In this document: positions 26,617 through 36,081 of the stretch, one piece after another
How the letters are laid out: every line of letters starts with the position of its first letter
How positions within the stretch are numbered: the first letter of the stretch is position 1
Origin: an uncultured Acetatifactor sp.
GTDB lineage: Bacteria > Bacillota > Clostridia > Lachnospirales > Lachnospiraceae
Assembly (NCBI GenBank): GCA_910586215.1
Contig: CAJUGH010000010.1
Location: 9,403-73,402 of the forward strand
Length of the DNA: 64,000 nt
Reading direction: 5' to 3'
Program-made: the position numbers and the translations under genes
The notes under the pieces: generated by a model
Database searches by the model: none
The model's input: only the letters and a program-made list of their open reading frames with translations
Told to the model about the DNA's origin: nothing

Positions 26617-27552
26617 ATGCAGAAAACAAATGCTGTGAAGAAGAAATCCCCCCGGGATAAAGCTGGATTCCGGCTGTTTCTTCTGTCGCTGCCATTCCTG
26701 ATAGGAATCCTTATCTTTTCCTATCTGCCACTGGCAGGATGGTCCTATTCGTTTTTCAACTACAAACCAGGCAAGGCATTATTCGACTGTGAGTTTGTAG
26801 GCTTCAAATGGTTTGTGGCGCCCTTTAACAACCCGGTGCTGCGGGATCAGTTCTTCCGGGTGATGAAGAACACGCTGGGCATCAACCTGCTGTACATGGC
26901 TACCATGATCCTGCCCATGATCTTCGCCATGTTCCTGATGGAGATCCGGTGGAAAGGATACCGCAAGATTGTACAGACACTGACCACCATTCCGAATTTC
27001 ATAAGCTGGGTACTGGTATATGCGGCATTCTTCGCCCTGTTTTCCACGGAAGGACTGCTGAATAACCTGCTGGTGGGATCCGGAGCTTTGGATACACCGG
27101 TGAACTTCCTGACCACCACCAGCCATATGTGGCTGAAGATGCTGGGGTATCATCTGTGGAAGGGCCTGGGCTGGGGAGCTATCGTGTATATCTCCGCTAT
27201 TACGTCCATCGATTCTGAGATCTATGAGGCTGCCAATATTGACGGGGCCGGAAGGTTCCAGAAAATGTGGCACATTACCACCCCCCATTTGATCCCGACC
27301 TTTTTCGTCATGTTTGTCCTGCAGATCGGTAACATTATCAACAACGGCATAGACCAGTATCTGGTGTTCTCCAATGCCATGACACAGGATTATATTGAGG
27401 TGCTGGATCTGTATGTATACCGGTACGGATTACAGCAGGGAAATATATCCTATGCGACTGCAGTGGGTATGTGGAAATCCTTAATCAGTGTACTGCTCGT
27501 ATTGATTGCAAATACGCTGTCCAAGAAGATCAGGGGTTCATCCATATTCTAG
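26617..27552 (+). CDS. lplB: LplB-type ABC sugar permease
   Basis: Inner-membrane subunit of a carbohydrate importer (oligosaccharide/polysaccharide type, LplB/YteP group); 311 residues with six hydrophobic segments. The coupling-helix signature is EIYEAANIDGAGRFQKMWHI, matching the EAA loop of binding-protein-dependent permeases. GAGGTGTGAGAAGG precedes the start. It is first in the operon lplB-lplC-lplA-GH95. As is common for this group, no ATPase gene is present; a shared MsmK-like ATPase elsewhere is expected. Confidence 0.94.
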   Translation: MQKTNAVKKKSPRDKAGFRLFLLSLPFLIGILIFSYLPLAGWSYSFFNYKPGKALFDCEFVGFKWFVAPFNNPVLRDQFFRVMKNTLGINLLYMATMILPMIFAMFLMEIRWKGYRKIVQTLTTIPNFISWVLVYAAFFALFSTEGLLNNLLVGSGALDTPVNFLTTTSHMWLKMLGYHLWKGLGWGAIVYISAITSIDSEIYEAANIDGAGRFQKMWHITTPHLIPTFFVMFVLQIGNIINNGIDQYLVFSNAMTQDYIEVLDLYVYRYGLQQGNISYATAVGMWKSLISVLLVLIANTLSKKIRGSSIF

Positions 27553-27564
27553 AAAGGAGGCATC

Positions 27565-28497
27565 ATGGCCAGGAAACAGAAAGAAGACGAGAGCCGTTCC
27601 GTAGAGAAACGGACATGGCATGATCACATTGTGGATATTGTGATCTGCCTGATATTCGGCTTGTTCACCATTGTATGTATCTACCCTTTTTACTACATAT
27701 TTATCAATACCATAAGTGATAACTCCCTGGTGGCTACAGGAAGGATCAGCTTTATTCCCAGGGGAATCCACTTCTCCAACTACGTGAAGGTGTTATCGCT
27801 GAAGGAATTGCCAGGTGCCAGTCTGGTATCCCTGGCCAGGACGGTGTTGGGAACCATATTCACCATTATCTGTGCGGCGTTCCCGGCCTACTGTTTTTCC
27901 AGGGCAGAGTACTGGCATAAGAAGATTTTCTACCGTTTTGTAATCATTACCATGTATTTCAGTGCAGGTGTGATCCCCACCTTCCTAACCTACAGGACCA
28001 TCGGGATCTATGACACCTTCTGGGTGTACATCCTGCCCTGCTGTGTGACACCCTTTAACCTGATCCTGGTGAAGACCTATATGGAATCCCTGCCTCAGTC
28101 CCTGGAGGAGTCGGCAGAGATAGACGGTGCCGGTTATATGGTGAGGTTTACCAGAATCGTGATGCCTCTGTGCAAGCCAATCCTGGCTACCATCGCCGTG
28201 TTCTCGGCAGTGGGACAGTGGAATAACTGGATGGATACCGTGCTGTATACCAAGAATCGGAACCTGCAGACCCTGCAGTATGTGCTCTACCGGTATCTGA
28301 AGGAAGCGAATACCCTGGCAGAGATCGCCAGGGAGAATCCGGAGATGATGGCGGAGATGGATCCAGCCACCATGATTTCCCCGCTGACCATCAAGTACAC
28401 GGTGTGTATCGTGACGATCCTGCCTATCCTGGTGGTGTATCCTTTCTTCCAGAAGTATTTTGTGAAGGGCATGATGATCGGGGCCGTGAAGGGGTAA
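27565..28497 (+). CDS. lplC: LplC/YtcP-type ABC sugar permease
   Basis: Second permease subunit, 310 residues with six hydrophobic segments. The EAA loop is EESAEIDGAGYMVRFTRIVM. It follows lplB by 12 bp with AAAGGAGG before ATG, so the two are translated as a pair. The N-terminal 20 residues are charged and cytoplasmic. Forms the membrane channel with LplB and receives substrate from the lipoprotein encoded next. Confidence 0.94.
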   Translation: MARKQKEDESRSVEKRTWHDHIVDIVICLIFGLFTIVCIYPFYYIFINTISDNSLVATGRISFIPRGIHFSNYVKVLSLKELPGASLVSLARTVLGTIFTIICAAFPAYCFSRAEYWHKKIFYRFVIITMYFSAGVIPTFLTYRTIGIYDTFWVYILPCCVTPFNLILVKTYMESLPQSLEESAEIDGAGYMVRFTRIVMPLCKPILATIAVFSAVGQWNNWMDTVLYTKNRNLQTLQYVLYRYLKEANTLAEIARENPEMMAEMDPATMISPLTIKYTVCIVTILPILVVYPFFQKYFVKGMMIGAVKG

Positions 28498-28565
28498 TAC
28501 GGATATAAGCAGGTATCTGCTTTATCATAGCAAAGTAAGTGAAAAGAAAAGAATGGAGGCTCAAA

Positions 28566-30347
28566 ATGAAGAAAAAGTTATTGGCGTTGCTATTGTCTTC
28601 AGCCATGGTGCTTTCCGTGGCAGCCTGCGGAAATGATTCCGGGCAGGACAGCAGTGCAACAGGCGGTTCCAGCGAAAGCCAGTCTTCCGATGCAGGGAAC
28701 GAAGGTTCCGGTTCGGAATCTGTCCCGGAGCAGGAGACAGAGCGGGAGGAGACCACAGTGTCCGCATTCATCATGCAGTCTGTTACAGGGGAATCCGGTA
28801 TCTGGCAGGGCTGGGGAGCGAAGAAGCTCTATGATGACCTAAAGATGAAGATCAATTTTGATCCCACCGGCAATGAGGTGGAGACCAAGCTGCAGCAGTA
28901 CCTGGTGGCGGGACAGCTGCCCGACCTGGTAGGCTTAAAGGGCCTGGATCAGGCACAACTGGCCATGGACGCAGATATGCTTCTGCCCCTGGATGAGTAC
29001 AAGGATAAGCTGCCCAACATTTTCGGACAGGAGATTTATGACAATGCGGTAAGATATTCCCAGGATTATACCAGCAACGGCACAGGCCATCTGTATCTGA
29101 TGCCTGTGGCAATCGGCCCTACCGCTTACAACTCCCTGAACTGGGTGCCCTTGCTGCAGTGGGATGCCTACAAACAGGTGGGCAAGCCAGAAGTAGGAAC
29201 CCTGGAGGATTACCTGGATGTAGTGGAGAAGATGGTAGAGTACAAGTCTACCACAGAGGCAGGGGAAAAGGTATATGGTTTCTCCCTGTTCTCCGACTGG
29301 GATAATGTGACTGCCCTGGAGATCTCTACCCTGTCCTTCATGTATGGCATTGACACCGAGTATGTGTCCCCCTTAATGGAGACCAATATCATCACCAAGG
29401 AGACCAAGTCCCTTCTGGCAGATGACAGCTTCTATAAAAGGGCATTGAAGTTCTACTTTGACGCCAACCAGAGAGGTCTTCTGGATCCTGATTCCATGTC
29501 CCAGACCTATGCGGACGTGGAAGCGAAGTTCAGCGCAGGCCGTGTCATGTTCTCCTGGTTCTCCTGGCTGGCCGGCAGCTACACCACCGACAACCAGAAC
29601 AATGAGGAGAAGGTAGACGGTATGGCCAGCGTGGTGGCAAACGACATGAAGCTCTACAATGCACCGGAGCAGACCATAGGCCGTAACTGGTACTTCGCCA
29701 TTGCAAAGGATACCAAGAACCTGGATGCAGCCCTGGAACTGCTGAACTGGCTGTATGATCCGGAGGTATGCTTCTATCTGACAAATGGTCCCCAGGGAAC
29801 CATTTGGGACTTTGATGAGAACGGTGAGCCCTATGTGATCGAGGAGGATATCGTTTCCAAGAATACAGAACTGCTGGTACCCGAGGAGATGGGCGGCGGT
29901 GCATTCCGGGACGGCGTGTACAGCTTCAACACACTGGGGCCCCAGGCAGCAACTGTGATGGACAACGGCTATACCATGAGTTATAGATACTGGCCTTCCT
30001 GGCTGAGAAGGAACCCGTCCTTGATGAAGCAGGAGGTGAATGAGTTCCTGGGCGGTGTCACCGTGCTGTCCGAGTACCTGGAACCCAGGGATATGATTGC
30101 AGATTCCACCCAGGCTGTGAACATGATCACCCCTGCTGGGGATGACTTAGAGATCGTGATTACCCAGATTGGTGAGATCGTGAAGAAGTACTCCTGGCAG
30201 ATGGTATATGCCAAGGATGAGGCACAGTTCGAGTCCCTGTGGAAGGAAATGACAGACCAGGCGAAGCAGCTTGGCCTGGACCAGGTGACAGAGTACTACA
30301 CCCAGGAATGGGAGAAAGCACTTGAAATTGTGAAGGATTACGAGTAA
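28566..30347 (+). CDS. lplA: LplA-type solute-binding lipoprotein
   Basis: Extracytoplasmic binding protein of 593 residues, the large size usual for LplA-group oligosaccharide binders. Signal peptide MKKKLLALLLSSAMVLSVAAC with the lipobox Cys at residue 21, then an acidic Ser/Gly/Glu linker to about residue 60. The binding fold shows YDDLKMKINFDPTGNEVETK, LPDLVGLKGLDQAQLAMDAD and NWYFAIAKDTKNLDAALELL. GGAGG precedes ATG 28566. Followed by a GH95 glycosidase gene, so the ligand may be a fucosylated or related glycan; that is inference. Confidence 0.93.
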   Translation: MKKKLLALLLSSAMVLSVAACGNDSGQDSSATGGSSESQSSDAGNEGSGSESVPEQETEREETTVSAFIMQSVTGESGIWQGWGAKKLYDDLKMKINFDPTGNEVETKLQQYLVAGQLPDLVGLKGLDQAQLAMDADMLLPLDEYKDKLPNIFGQEIYDNAVRYSQDYTSNGTGHLYLMPVAIGPTAYNSLNWVPLLQWDAYKQVGKPEVGTLEDYLDVVEKMVEYKSTTEAGEKVYGFSLFSDWDNVTALEISTLSFMYGIDTEYVSPLMETNIITKETKSLLADDSFYKRALKFYFDANQRGLLDPDSMSQTYADVEAKFSAGRVMFSWFSWLAGSYTTDNQNNEEKVDGMASVVANDMKLYNAPEQTIGRNWYFAIAKDTKNLDAALELLNWLYDPEVCFYLTNGPQGTIWDFDENGEPYVIEEDIVSKNTELLVPEEMGGGAFRDGVYSFNTLGPQAATVMDNGYTMSYRYWPSWLRRNPSLMKQEVNEFLGGVTVLSEYLEPRDMIADSTQAVNMITPAGDDLEIVITQIGEIVKKYSWQMVYAKDEAQFESLWKEMTDQAKQLGLDQVTEYYTQEWEKALEIVKDYE

Positions 30348-30566
30348 GCTTGCAGGGGAGTCCCAAGCTTGAAAGACGCAGGCCGGCTGTTGTGGGTATC
30401 CATGGCAGCCGGTTTTCCTGTCCGGGATACTTCAAAAGGACAGGAGCCGGGAACAGGCGTAGCAAGCTACAGGCATCTGGCAATACAGGGAAAGACAATG
30501 ACCTGGACAAGGCACAAAATGGCTACAGGCAGGGACTGTGGGGATATAGAAGGAGGCAGGAAGGAA

Positions 30567-33173
30567 ATGACAGAGGGTAATCAGATTTTGTTTGATACAT
30601 GGGCGGAAGCCTGGCAGCAGGGATGTCTGCTGGGAAATGGGCATATGGGCCAGGTCATATATGGACGCCCTGGAGAAGAGATCGTGGAACTGTCACACGT
30701 GGCTTTCTTCTCCGGATCCGGAAATGCAGATCCCTATCCGGTCCAGGGCCCGGAGGCCTTTGCCGGAGCCAGATGGGCAGCCCTGGCAGGGGATTTTGGG
30801 GAGGTATACAGGCAGACCGGCAAGATGATGGGAAAACGTGGCAACTATGGCACCAATCTGCCAGTGGGAAAGCTGCACATCCGGATCGGGGACGGGAATG
30901 TGGATACCTTGAGGGAATACAGGAGATTCCTGGATCTGGACAGAGGTCTTGCGGGCTGTATGTACGGAACAGGGGACATAGGCGGTAAGAAGCCAGGGGA
31001 CGTTGGCAGCGCTGTAAACATGGCTGGAAACTCTGCAGGAGCGGGGGATGCCAGGCCCTGTGGAAGACACCACAGGAGAGAGGCTTTTACCTCCCATCCG
31101 GACCAGGTGTTTGTATATTACCTGGAGGAGACAGACGGTATGAGGGAGTCTGGGAATCTGTCTCTGGAAGTTTCCTTTGATGGCGGCAGGAATCCCTTTT
31201 GGACCTGGGAGGAGGACGGCCTGCTGTGTTTCCGGACAAGGGCACTGGAGACCGTCCACAGCGATGGGACGGAAGGTGCCTGGCTGTGCGGGGCGGTAAA
31301 GGTATGTGCAGAAGAAAACCGGGCAGTGCTTTATCTGGCCATGGAAGTGTGGACAGAGGAAAAGAACGCCGGGGAGAAGGCCTGGCAGCAGGTGAAGGCC
31401 AGGGTATGCCAGGGAATGGCAGGGTACACCAGGCTGCGGGAGCGCCATGTGCAGGATATAGCTGCTTTTATGGGCAGGCAGAGACTGTGGCTGGGGAAAA
31501 AGGAGAAGGGGGAAGAAGCAAAAACGGCGGGAACATTGCTGGAAGAAGTAAGAAGCGGTGGGGATAACAGGCATCTGACGGAACTAATGTACCAGTATGG
31601 TAGATACCTGCTCCTGTCCTCTTCCAGACAGGATTCCCCTCTGCCTGCCCACCTCCAGGGGGTTTGGAATGATGATGTGGCCTGCCAGATCGGATGGACC
31701 TGTGATATGCATCTGGACATCAATACCCAGATGAACTACTGGATCAGTGAACCAGGCAATCTGGGGGAATGTCATGAACCACTGTTCAGATGGATGGAGC
31801 AATGCCTGGTTCCCAACGGGCGTCTAACCGCCCGGAATTGCTATGGTTATGATGGATGGGTGGGAGAACTGGTTTCCAATGCCTGGGGATATGCGGCACC
31901 CTACTGGAATGAATCCCTTTCTCCCTGTCCCACGGGAGGCATCTGGCAGGCTTCGGATTATCTGGAACACTACCGATATGGGCAGGATAAGGATTTCCTG
32001 GAAAGGCGGGCACTGCCGGTTATTGGGGAGGCGGTGGGCTTTTTCCTGGACTATCTGTGTGAAGACGGGAAAGGACATTTGGTGGGAGGACCTTCTATTT
32101 CACCGGAAAACGCCTTTTTGGTGGAGGGAGAGAAATATTTCGCTTCCATGGGCTGCACCTATGAGATGGGCATGATCCGGGAACTGTTCCTGGAATATGT
32201 GGAGATCTGCCGGGAACTGGGGATCGGAGAGTGCCAGGGGGCCGTAAGGGGCAGTGAAGGCCTGGAAGATACAGGGCGAGCGCAGCGGCAGGAAACCGGG
32301 GATGGGTGCATAAAACCAGAAGCCGGGGCGGATATGGCTTCCGGACAGGAGCAGGGTAGGAAGCCGGAACCGGATGGGGGACTGAATCCAGGAGGAGAGC
32401 CGGAACCGGGTGGCGGACTGAAACCGGGCGGAAAGCTGGAGCAGTGCGGCAGGAGGGAACCGGGGATGGACTGGGCAGACCTTCTGGCTCGGGTGGGAAA
32501 AGCCCTGCCCAGACTGCTGCCCTACCGCATCCTGTCGGATGGCACCCTGGCGGAGTGGCAGCATGATTACCCGGCTGCGGATCTCCAGCACAGGCATACC
32601 AGTCATCTCCTGGGACTGTTCCCCTACAGCCAGATCACCCTGGAGGACACGCCCGGGCTGGCCAGGGCGGCAGCAGCTTCCATACAGGCCAAGCTGACTC
32701 CTTATGAGAACTGGGAGGACACGGGCTGGGCCAGATCCCTGCTGACCCTTTACAGTGCAAGGCTCCGGGAACCGGATCAGGTGTACCGCCACCTGCGCAG
32801 TATGCAGACACAGCTCACAGGGGGTAACCTGCTGGTGATGCATCCGCCTACCAGGGGAGCTGGTTCCTTCATGGAAGTGTATGAACTGGACGGGAATACG
32901 GGATTTTCCATGGCAGTGATGGAACTGCTGATACAAAGTCACGGGGACTGCATCCGGCTGCTGCCAGCCCTGCCGGAAGCCTGGCCGGAGGGACGCCTGG
33001 AGGGAGCCGTCCTGCGTGGCGGAATCACGCTGGATCTATACTGGGAGCAGGGACGGCCTGTGAAAACGGTGCTACAATCTGTCAGGGGGCGGGAAGTGAC
33101 ACTTTGCTATGGCAGTCAAGTGAGGAAATGCTTTGCCCCGGCAAATGGGCAGAGTGTGGTAATGTGGGAATGA
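30567..33173 (+). CDS. GH95-family glycosidase with a low-complexity insertion
   Basis: Probably cytoplasmic (no signal peptide); 868 residues. GH95 enzymes remove alpha-1,2-L-fucose or alpha-L-galactose. Family landmarks: LLGNGHMGQVIYG near the start, LPAHLQGVWNDD, DINTQMNYW, SISPEN (acid region) and ELDGNTGF. Two oddities stand out. The usual Asn-x-Asn before the TxMNYW motif reads Asp-Ile-Asn here, while the second GH95 in the window keeps Asn-Ile-Asn. An insert of about 75 residues near 558-634 is rich in Gly/Pro/Glu/Lys with EPDGG/EPGGG-type repeats. The start follows GGAGG; 66 upstream in-frame codons are unsupported. Last gene of the lpl operon. Confidence 0.85.
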   Translation: MTEGNQILFDTWAEAWQQGCLLGNGHMGQVIYGRPGEEIVELSHVAFFSGSGNADPYPVQGPEAFAGARWAALAGDFGEVYRQTGKMMGKRGNYGTNLPVGKLHIRIGDGNVDTLREYRRFLDLDRGLAGCMYGTGDIGGKKPGDVGSAVNMAGNSAGAGDARPCGRHHRREAFTSHPDQVFVYYLEETDGMRESGNLSLEVSFDGGRNPFWTWEEDGLLCFRTRALETVHSDGTEGAWLCGAVKVCAEENRAVLYLAMEVWTEEKNAGEKAWQQVKARVCQGMAGYTRLRERHVQDIAAFMGRQRLWLGKKEKGEEAKTAGTLLEEVRSGGDNRHLTELMYQYGRYLLLSSSRQDSPLPAHLQGVWNDDVACQIGWTCDMHLDINTQMNYWISEPGNLGECHEPLFRWMEQCLVPNGRLTARNCYGYDGWVGELVSNAWGYAAPYWNESLSPCPTGGIWQASDYLEHYRYGQDKDFLERRALPVIGEAVGFFLDYLCEDGKGHLVGGPSISPENAFLVEGEKYFASMGCTYEMGMIRELFLEYVEICRELGIGECQGAVRGSEGLEDTGRAQRQETGDGCIKPEAGADMASGQEQGRKPEPDGGLNPGGEPEPGGGLKPGGKLEQCGRREPGMDWADLLARVGKALPRLLPYRILSDGTLAEWQHDYPAADLQHRHTSHLLGLFPYSQITLEDTPGLARAAAASIQAKLTPYENWEDTGWARSLLTLYSARLREPDQVYRHLRSMQTQLTGGNLLVMHPPTRGAGSFMEVYELDGNTGFSMAVMELLIQSHGDCIRLLPALPEAWPEGRLEGAVLRGGITLDLYWEQGRPVKTVLQSVRGREVTLCYGSQVRKCFAPANGQSVVMWE

Positions 33174-33193
33174 GGGTAAGCTTGAAAAAAGGC

Positions 33194-33222
33194 TTGCAAT
33201 ATCATCCCGCCTATCTTATAAT
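33194..33222 (+). promoter_or_regulatory. sigma-A promoter of the MATE gene
   Basis: TTGCAA, exactly 17 bp, TATAAT. The -10 lies inside a GCCTAT/ATAGGC dyad (33209-33226). The transcript would carry a leader of about 220 bases before the MATE start. Confidence 0.7.
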
Positions 33223-33272
33223 AGGCACATAAAACCCGCAAGGGAGTGGATTTTTCAAGAGGAATCTTTTTT

Positions 33273-33314
33273 CGCCACGCAATTGTCTGTAAAGGGACAG
33301 ACAACTGCGTGGCG
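33273..33314 (+). promoter_or_regulatory. 18-bp hairpin in the MATE leader, possible attenuator
   Basis: CGCCACGCAATTGTCTGT pairs with the segment 33297-33314 with a single mismatch around AAAGGG. It is followed only by TTTGTGTG, so as a terminator it would be partial. No known riboswitch consensus was recognised in the leader. Confidence 0.5.
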
Positions 33315-33450
33315 TTTGTGTGTGCCGTATTATATTGCATACAGAAGGCAGGCAATCGGTGGCAGGAAGCCGGTGGGCCTCGACAGGAGAAGTCCATGCC
33401 CCGGGTCTGGAGATATGTGTGCTTAAAGCGCACAGGGAGGTAGGAGTATA

Positions 33451-34797
33451 ATGAATCAGACATTTATGAAAGAGAAGAAGATACTGCCCTTGGTACTGTC
33501 CATGTCACTGCCCATGGTGATCTCCATGGCAGTCAATTCCCTGTACAACATTGTGGACAGCTATTTTGTGGCGAAGCTCAGCGAGGATGCCATGACAGCC
33601 CTGGCTCTTGTATATCCGGTCCAGAATCTGATCAATGCCATCGCCATAGGATTCGGCATCGGAATCAATGCCATCGTGGCATTCAGCCTGGGGGCCGGTG
33701 ATGCTAAGAGGGCGAACCAGGCGGCTACCCAGGGTACCTTTTTCAGTTTTGTCCACGGGGTGGTGTTAGCCATTACGGCAATTGGGTTCATGCCCTTGTT
33801 TCTGGGTGCTTTCTCCCCGGAGAAGGTGGTGCGGGATATGGCGCTGGTGTACGCAGGCCGGGCGTTTCTGTTTGCGCCGGTGATCGGTCTGGGATTGTCC
33901 TGCGAGAAGATATTCCAGTCGGTGGGCAATATGAAGATATCCATGATCAGCATGATGTGTGGATTTGTTGCGAATATCATTCTGGATCCGCTGATGATCT
34001 TCGGGATAGGGATTTTTCCGCAGATGGGGATTGCAGGCGCTGCCTACGCCACAGGCATCGGACAATGTATCACGCTGGCAGTGTACCTTGTCTGTTACAG
34101 GATCCGGCCCATTCCGGTGAAGATAGCAGTGCAGTATCTGCGGCCGGACAAAGGAATCCTTTCCAGGCTGTATGCCGTTGGGATCCCGGCCACACTGAAT
34201 CTGGCCCTGCCTTCTTTACTGATCTGTGTGCTGAATGGAATCCTGGCGGGATTTTCGGAAAAATATGTGCTGGTTCTCGGCGCCTATTATAAACTACAAA
34301 CTTTTATCTATCTGACGGCAAATGGCATTATCCAGGGAATCCGGCCATTGGTTGGATATAATTATGGAGCCGGGGAGTACAAACGTGTGGAGAAGATTTT
34401 CCGGACTACCCTGGGCCTTGTTATAGGTGTCATGTTTGTGGGAACGGTTCTATGCTGGATGATTCCCGATAAGCTGGTCGGCCTCTTTACTGCCAGCCCG
34501 GAGACCATAGGAATCGGGGTGAGGGCGCTGCACATCATCAGCCTGGGATTCGTAGTGTCGGCTGTCTCTGTCACCTGTTCCGGGGCCCTGGAGGGACTGG
34601 GGAAGGGAGCGTCATCCCTGTATATCTCCCTGGCCAGATATGTGGTGGTGATCCTGCCAGTGGCTTATGTTCTCAGCAGACTGCTGGGAGCGAAGGGTGT
34701 GTGGTACGCTTTTTGTACAACAGAGTATGTGACGGCGGCGGTGGCGTATGGAATCTATAGAAGGGAACAGACAGGGAAGGCGCAGAGGAAGCTTTAG
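33451..34797 (+). CDS. MATE-family multidrug/cation exporter
   Basis: Membrane antiporter of 448 residues with twelve hydrophobic segments, two MatE halves. The N-terminal MATE signature is LSMSLPMVISMAVNSLYNIV followed by DSYFVAKL, and GIRPLVGYNYGAGEYKRV marks the start of the second half. Such proteins export drugs or metabolites using Na+ or H+. Substrate cannot be read. The gene has its own promoter and a structured leader, and a small acidic frame starts 6 bp after its stop. Confidence 0.93.
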   Translation: MNQTFMKEKKILPLVLSMSLPMVISMAVNSLYNIVDSYFVAKLSEDAMTALALVYPVQNLINAIAIGFGIGINAIVAFSLGAGDAKRANQAATQGTFFSFVHGVVLAITAIGFMPLFLGAFSPEKVVRDMALVYAGRAFLFAPVIGLGLSCEKIFQSVGNMKISMISMMCGFVANIILDPLMIFGIGIFPQMGIAGAAYATGIGQCITLAVYLVCYRIRPIPVKIAVQYLRPDKGILSRLYAVGIPATLNLALPSLLICVLNGILAGFSEKYVLVLGAYYKLQTFIYLTANGIIQGIRPLVGYNYGAGEYKRVEKIFRTTLGLVIGVMFVGTVLCWMIPDKLVGLFTASPETIGIGVRALHIISLGFVVSAVSVTCSGALEGLGKGASSLYISLARYVVVILPVAYVLSRLLGAKGVWYAFCTTEYVTAAVAYGIYRREQTGKAQRKL

Positions 34798-34803
34798 AAG
34801 AGT

Positions 34804-35100
34804 ATGGAAGATGACAGAGGCCGGGGACTACAGAACCTGCAGGATGCACAGGAATGCAGGATACAGCATCTTGGAGATGACCCTTTGGGAGGAATGGCAG
34901 AAACAAAGAAAAGCATGATGGCATCGGCCATTGAGGCTGCCTATGGGGAGACGGTGCAGGACGGCATCAATGAAGTGTCCCGGAAACTGAAGGATGAAGT
35001 GGAGAAACTGCTTGATGAGCGCAATGACATAGGAGGAATCCGGCAGGAGGAAGAGGAAGAGAAACAGGAGCAGGAAGAGCTGACGGATGAAGTGTTGTAA
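34804..35100 (+). CDS. small acidic helical hypothetical protein
   Basis: A 98-residue open frame starting 6 bp after the MATE stop, so co-translation is possible. The middle (MAETKKSMMASAIEAAYGET through VSRKLKDEVEKLLDERN) is predicted helical; the tail is Glu/Gln-rich. No family recognised. The ribosome binding site is weak at the first ATG, and a GGGAGGA lies too close to an internal Met. It may be real but could be a chance frame. Confidence 0.45.
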   Translation: MEDDRGRGLQNLQDAQECRIQHLGDDPLGGMAETKKSMMASAIEAAYGETVQDGINEVSRKLKDEVEKLLDERNDIGGIRQEEEEEKQEQEELTDEVL

Positions 35101-35117
35101 AAAAACAAAATTAGGAC

Positions 35118-35145
35118 TTGCTTTTTTCCCGGATAGTGGTATAAT
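35118..35145 (+). promoter_or_regulatory. promoter of tRNA-Val
   Basis: TTGCTT, 16-bp spacer, TATAAT, 43 bp upstream of the tRNA. The surrounding TTAGGACTT...TTTTTCCC resembles the segment in front of rho near 57.83 kb. Confidence 0.65.
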
Positions 35146-35188
35146 AAAACATGTTCACGGCAGCAAGCCTGTAGGGACTGCCAGAAGC

Positions 35189-35262
35189 GGAAGCATAGCT
35201 CAGCCGGGATGAGCGTTCGCCTCACACGCGAAAGGTCAGGAGTTCGATCCTCCTTGCTTCCA
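35189..35262 (+). tRNA. tRNA-Val(CAC)
   Basis: Cloverleaf visible directly: acceptor GGAAGCA pairs with TGCTTCC, D stem GCTC/GAGC, anticodon stem TTCGC/GCGAA with loop CTCACAC (anticodon CAC, reading GUG), T stem AGGAG/CTCCT with TTCGATC loop. Discriminator A; the CCA end is not encoded. It is a single tRNA with its own promoter and terminator. Confidence 0.95.
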
Positions 35263-35270
35263 TGAGAAGA

Positions 35271-35309
35271 GATCCTGTAGAAGATGAAGGTCGGCTACAG
35301 GATCTTTTT
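35271..35309 (+). terminator. terminator of tRNA-Val
   Basis: GATCCTGTAG pairs exactly with CTACAGGATC, followed by TTTTT. Confidence 0.88.
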
Positions 35310-35418
35310 CAATGCATTCTTTTGGCAGGCAGGCGGGAGAAGTAGCGTAAAAAGGTGAATATATTCTGATACAGGAAGAATTGCTGTATTATATTGCAGC
35401 ATACGCATGTAATGCATA

Positions 35419-35769
35419 TTGCTTCAGAAAGGTAAGGTAGCGCCATATGGAAAGGAAGATACGCTCTGCCTAAAACCCGATGTCCTGAGTGTCTTCGTGG
35501 GAATCAATGACTGTGGCAGCACATTGAATGATGGAGCGGGTTCTTCCCCGGAAAGGTTCGAAAAAATATACCAGATGATGCTGGATGAAGTGCTACAGCA
35601 AAATCCGGAGACCAGAATCGTGCTGTGTGAACCCTTTGTCATGCCAGTGGGTGCCAGAAAAGAAGATTTTGCATCCTGGAAAAAACTGATTGAACTGCTG
35701 CAGGAGAAGACCAGGGCTGTGGCGGAGAAAAACAGGGCTGCCTTTGTCCAAACTCGCCAGCTAATTTGA
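35419..35769 (+). pseudogene. SGNH/GDSL hydrolase fragment
   Basis: A 116-codon frame matching the middle of SGNH esterases: LKPDVLSVFVGINDCGS (the G-x-N-D block) and IVLCEPFVMPVGARKEDFAS. The N-terminal GDS block with the catalytic Ser is missing, and the frame stops before the C-terminal DxxH block. It has no ribosome binding site and the first codon is TTG. Best read as the remains of a carbohydrate-esterase-type gene. It lies between tRNA-Val and the second GH95 gene. Confidence 0.7.
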
Positions 35770-35940
35770 GCAGAATGTTATTCAAAGAAGTTGGCAATAT
35801 CAAGTTCATTTTTATCGCAAGGGATGATTCCTCCCAGCCTCATACCATGGCAGCAGAGCAGACGACTTTTTTCACAGTATCAAAAGCGGCAAAAACAGAG
35901 GCAGAGGTATTGGCATGTCTGGGGTTTCTTGATAAAATGT

Positions 35941-36057
35941 GTAAACATTGCAGAACAGCTCCATTACAGCAGTGTCCAGAATTTCATCCGCTTTTCCGGT
36001 AAAAGTGAAGGCATAACACCGGGGAAATACAGGGATCAGCATAATAAGAGAAAATGA
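35941..36057 (+). pseudogene. AraC-family regulator remnant (C-terminal helix-turn-helix)
   Basis: The frame reads VNIAEQLHYSSVQNFIRFSG and SEGITPGKYRDQHN, clearly the last helix-turn-helix of an AraC/XylS regulator. The rest of the protein is absent, and the segment FIRFSGKS suggests small changes from the usual FxRxFKK. It is directly upstream of the GH95 gene, where a functional AraC regulator would make sense; here only the tail is left. Confidence 0.6.
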
Positions 36058-36081
36058 CTATATAAACAGGGAAACGGAGAC

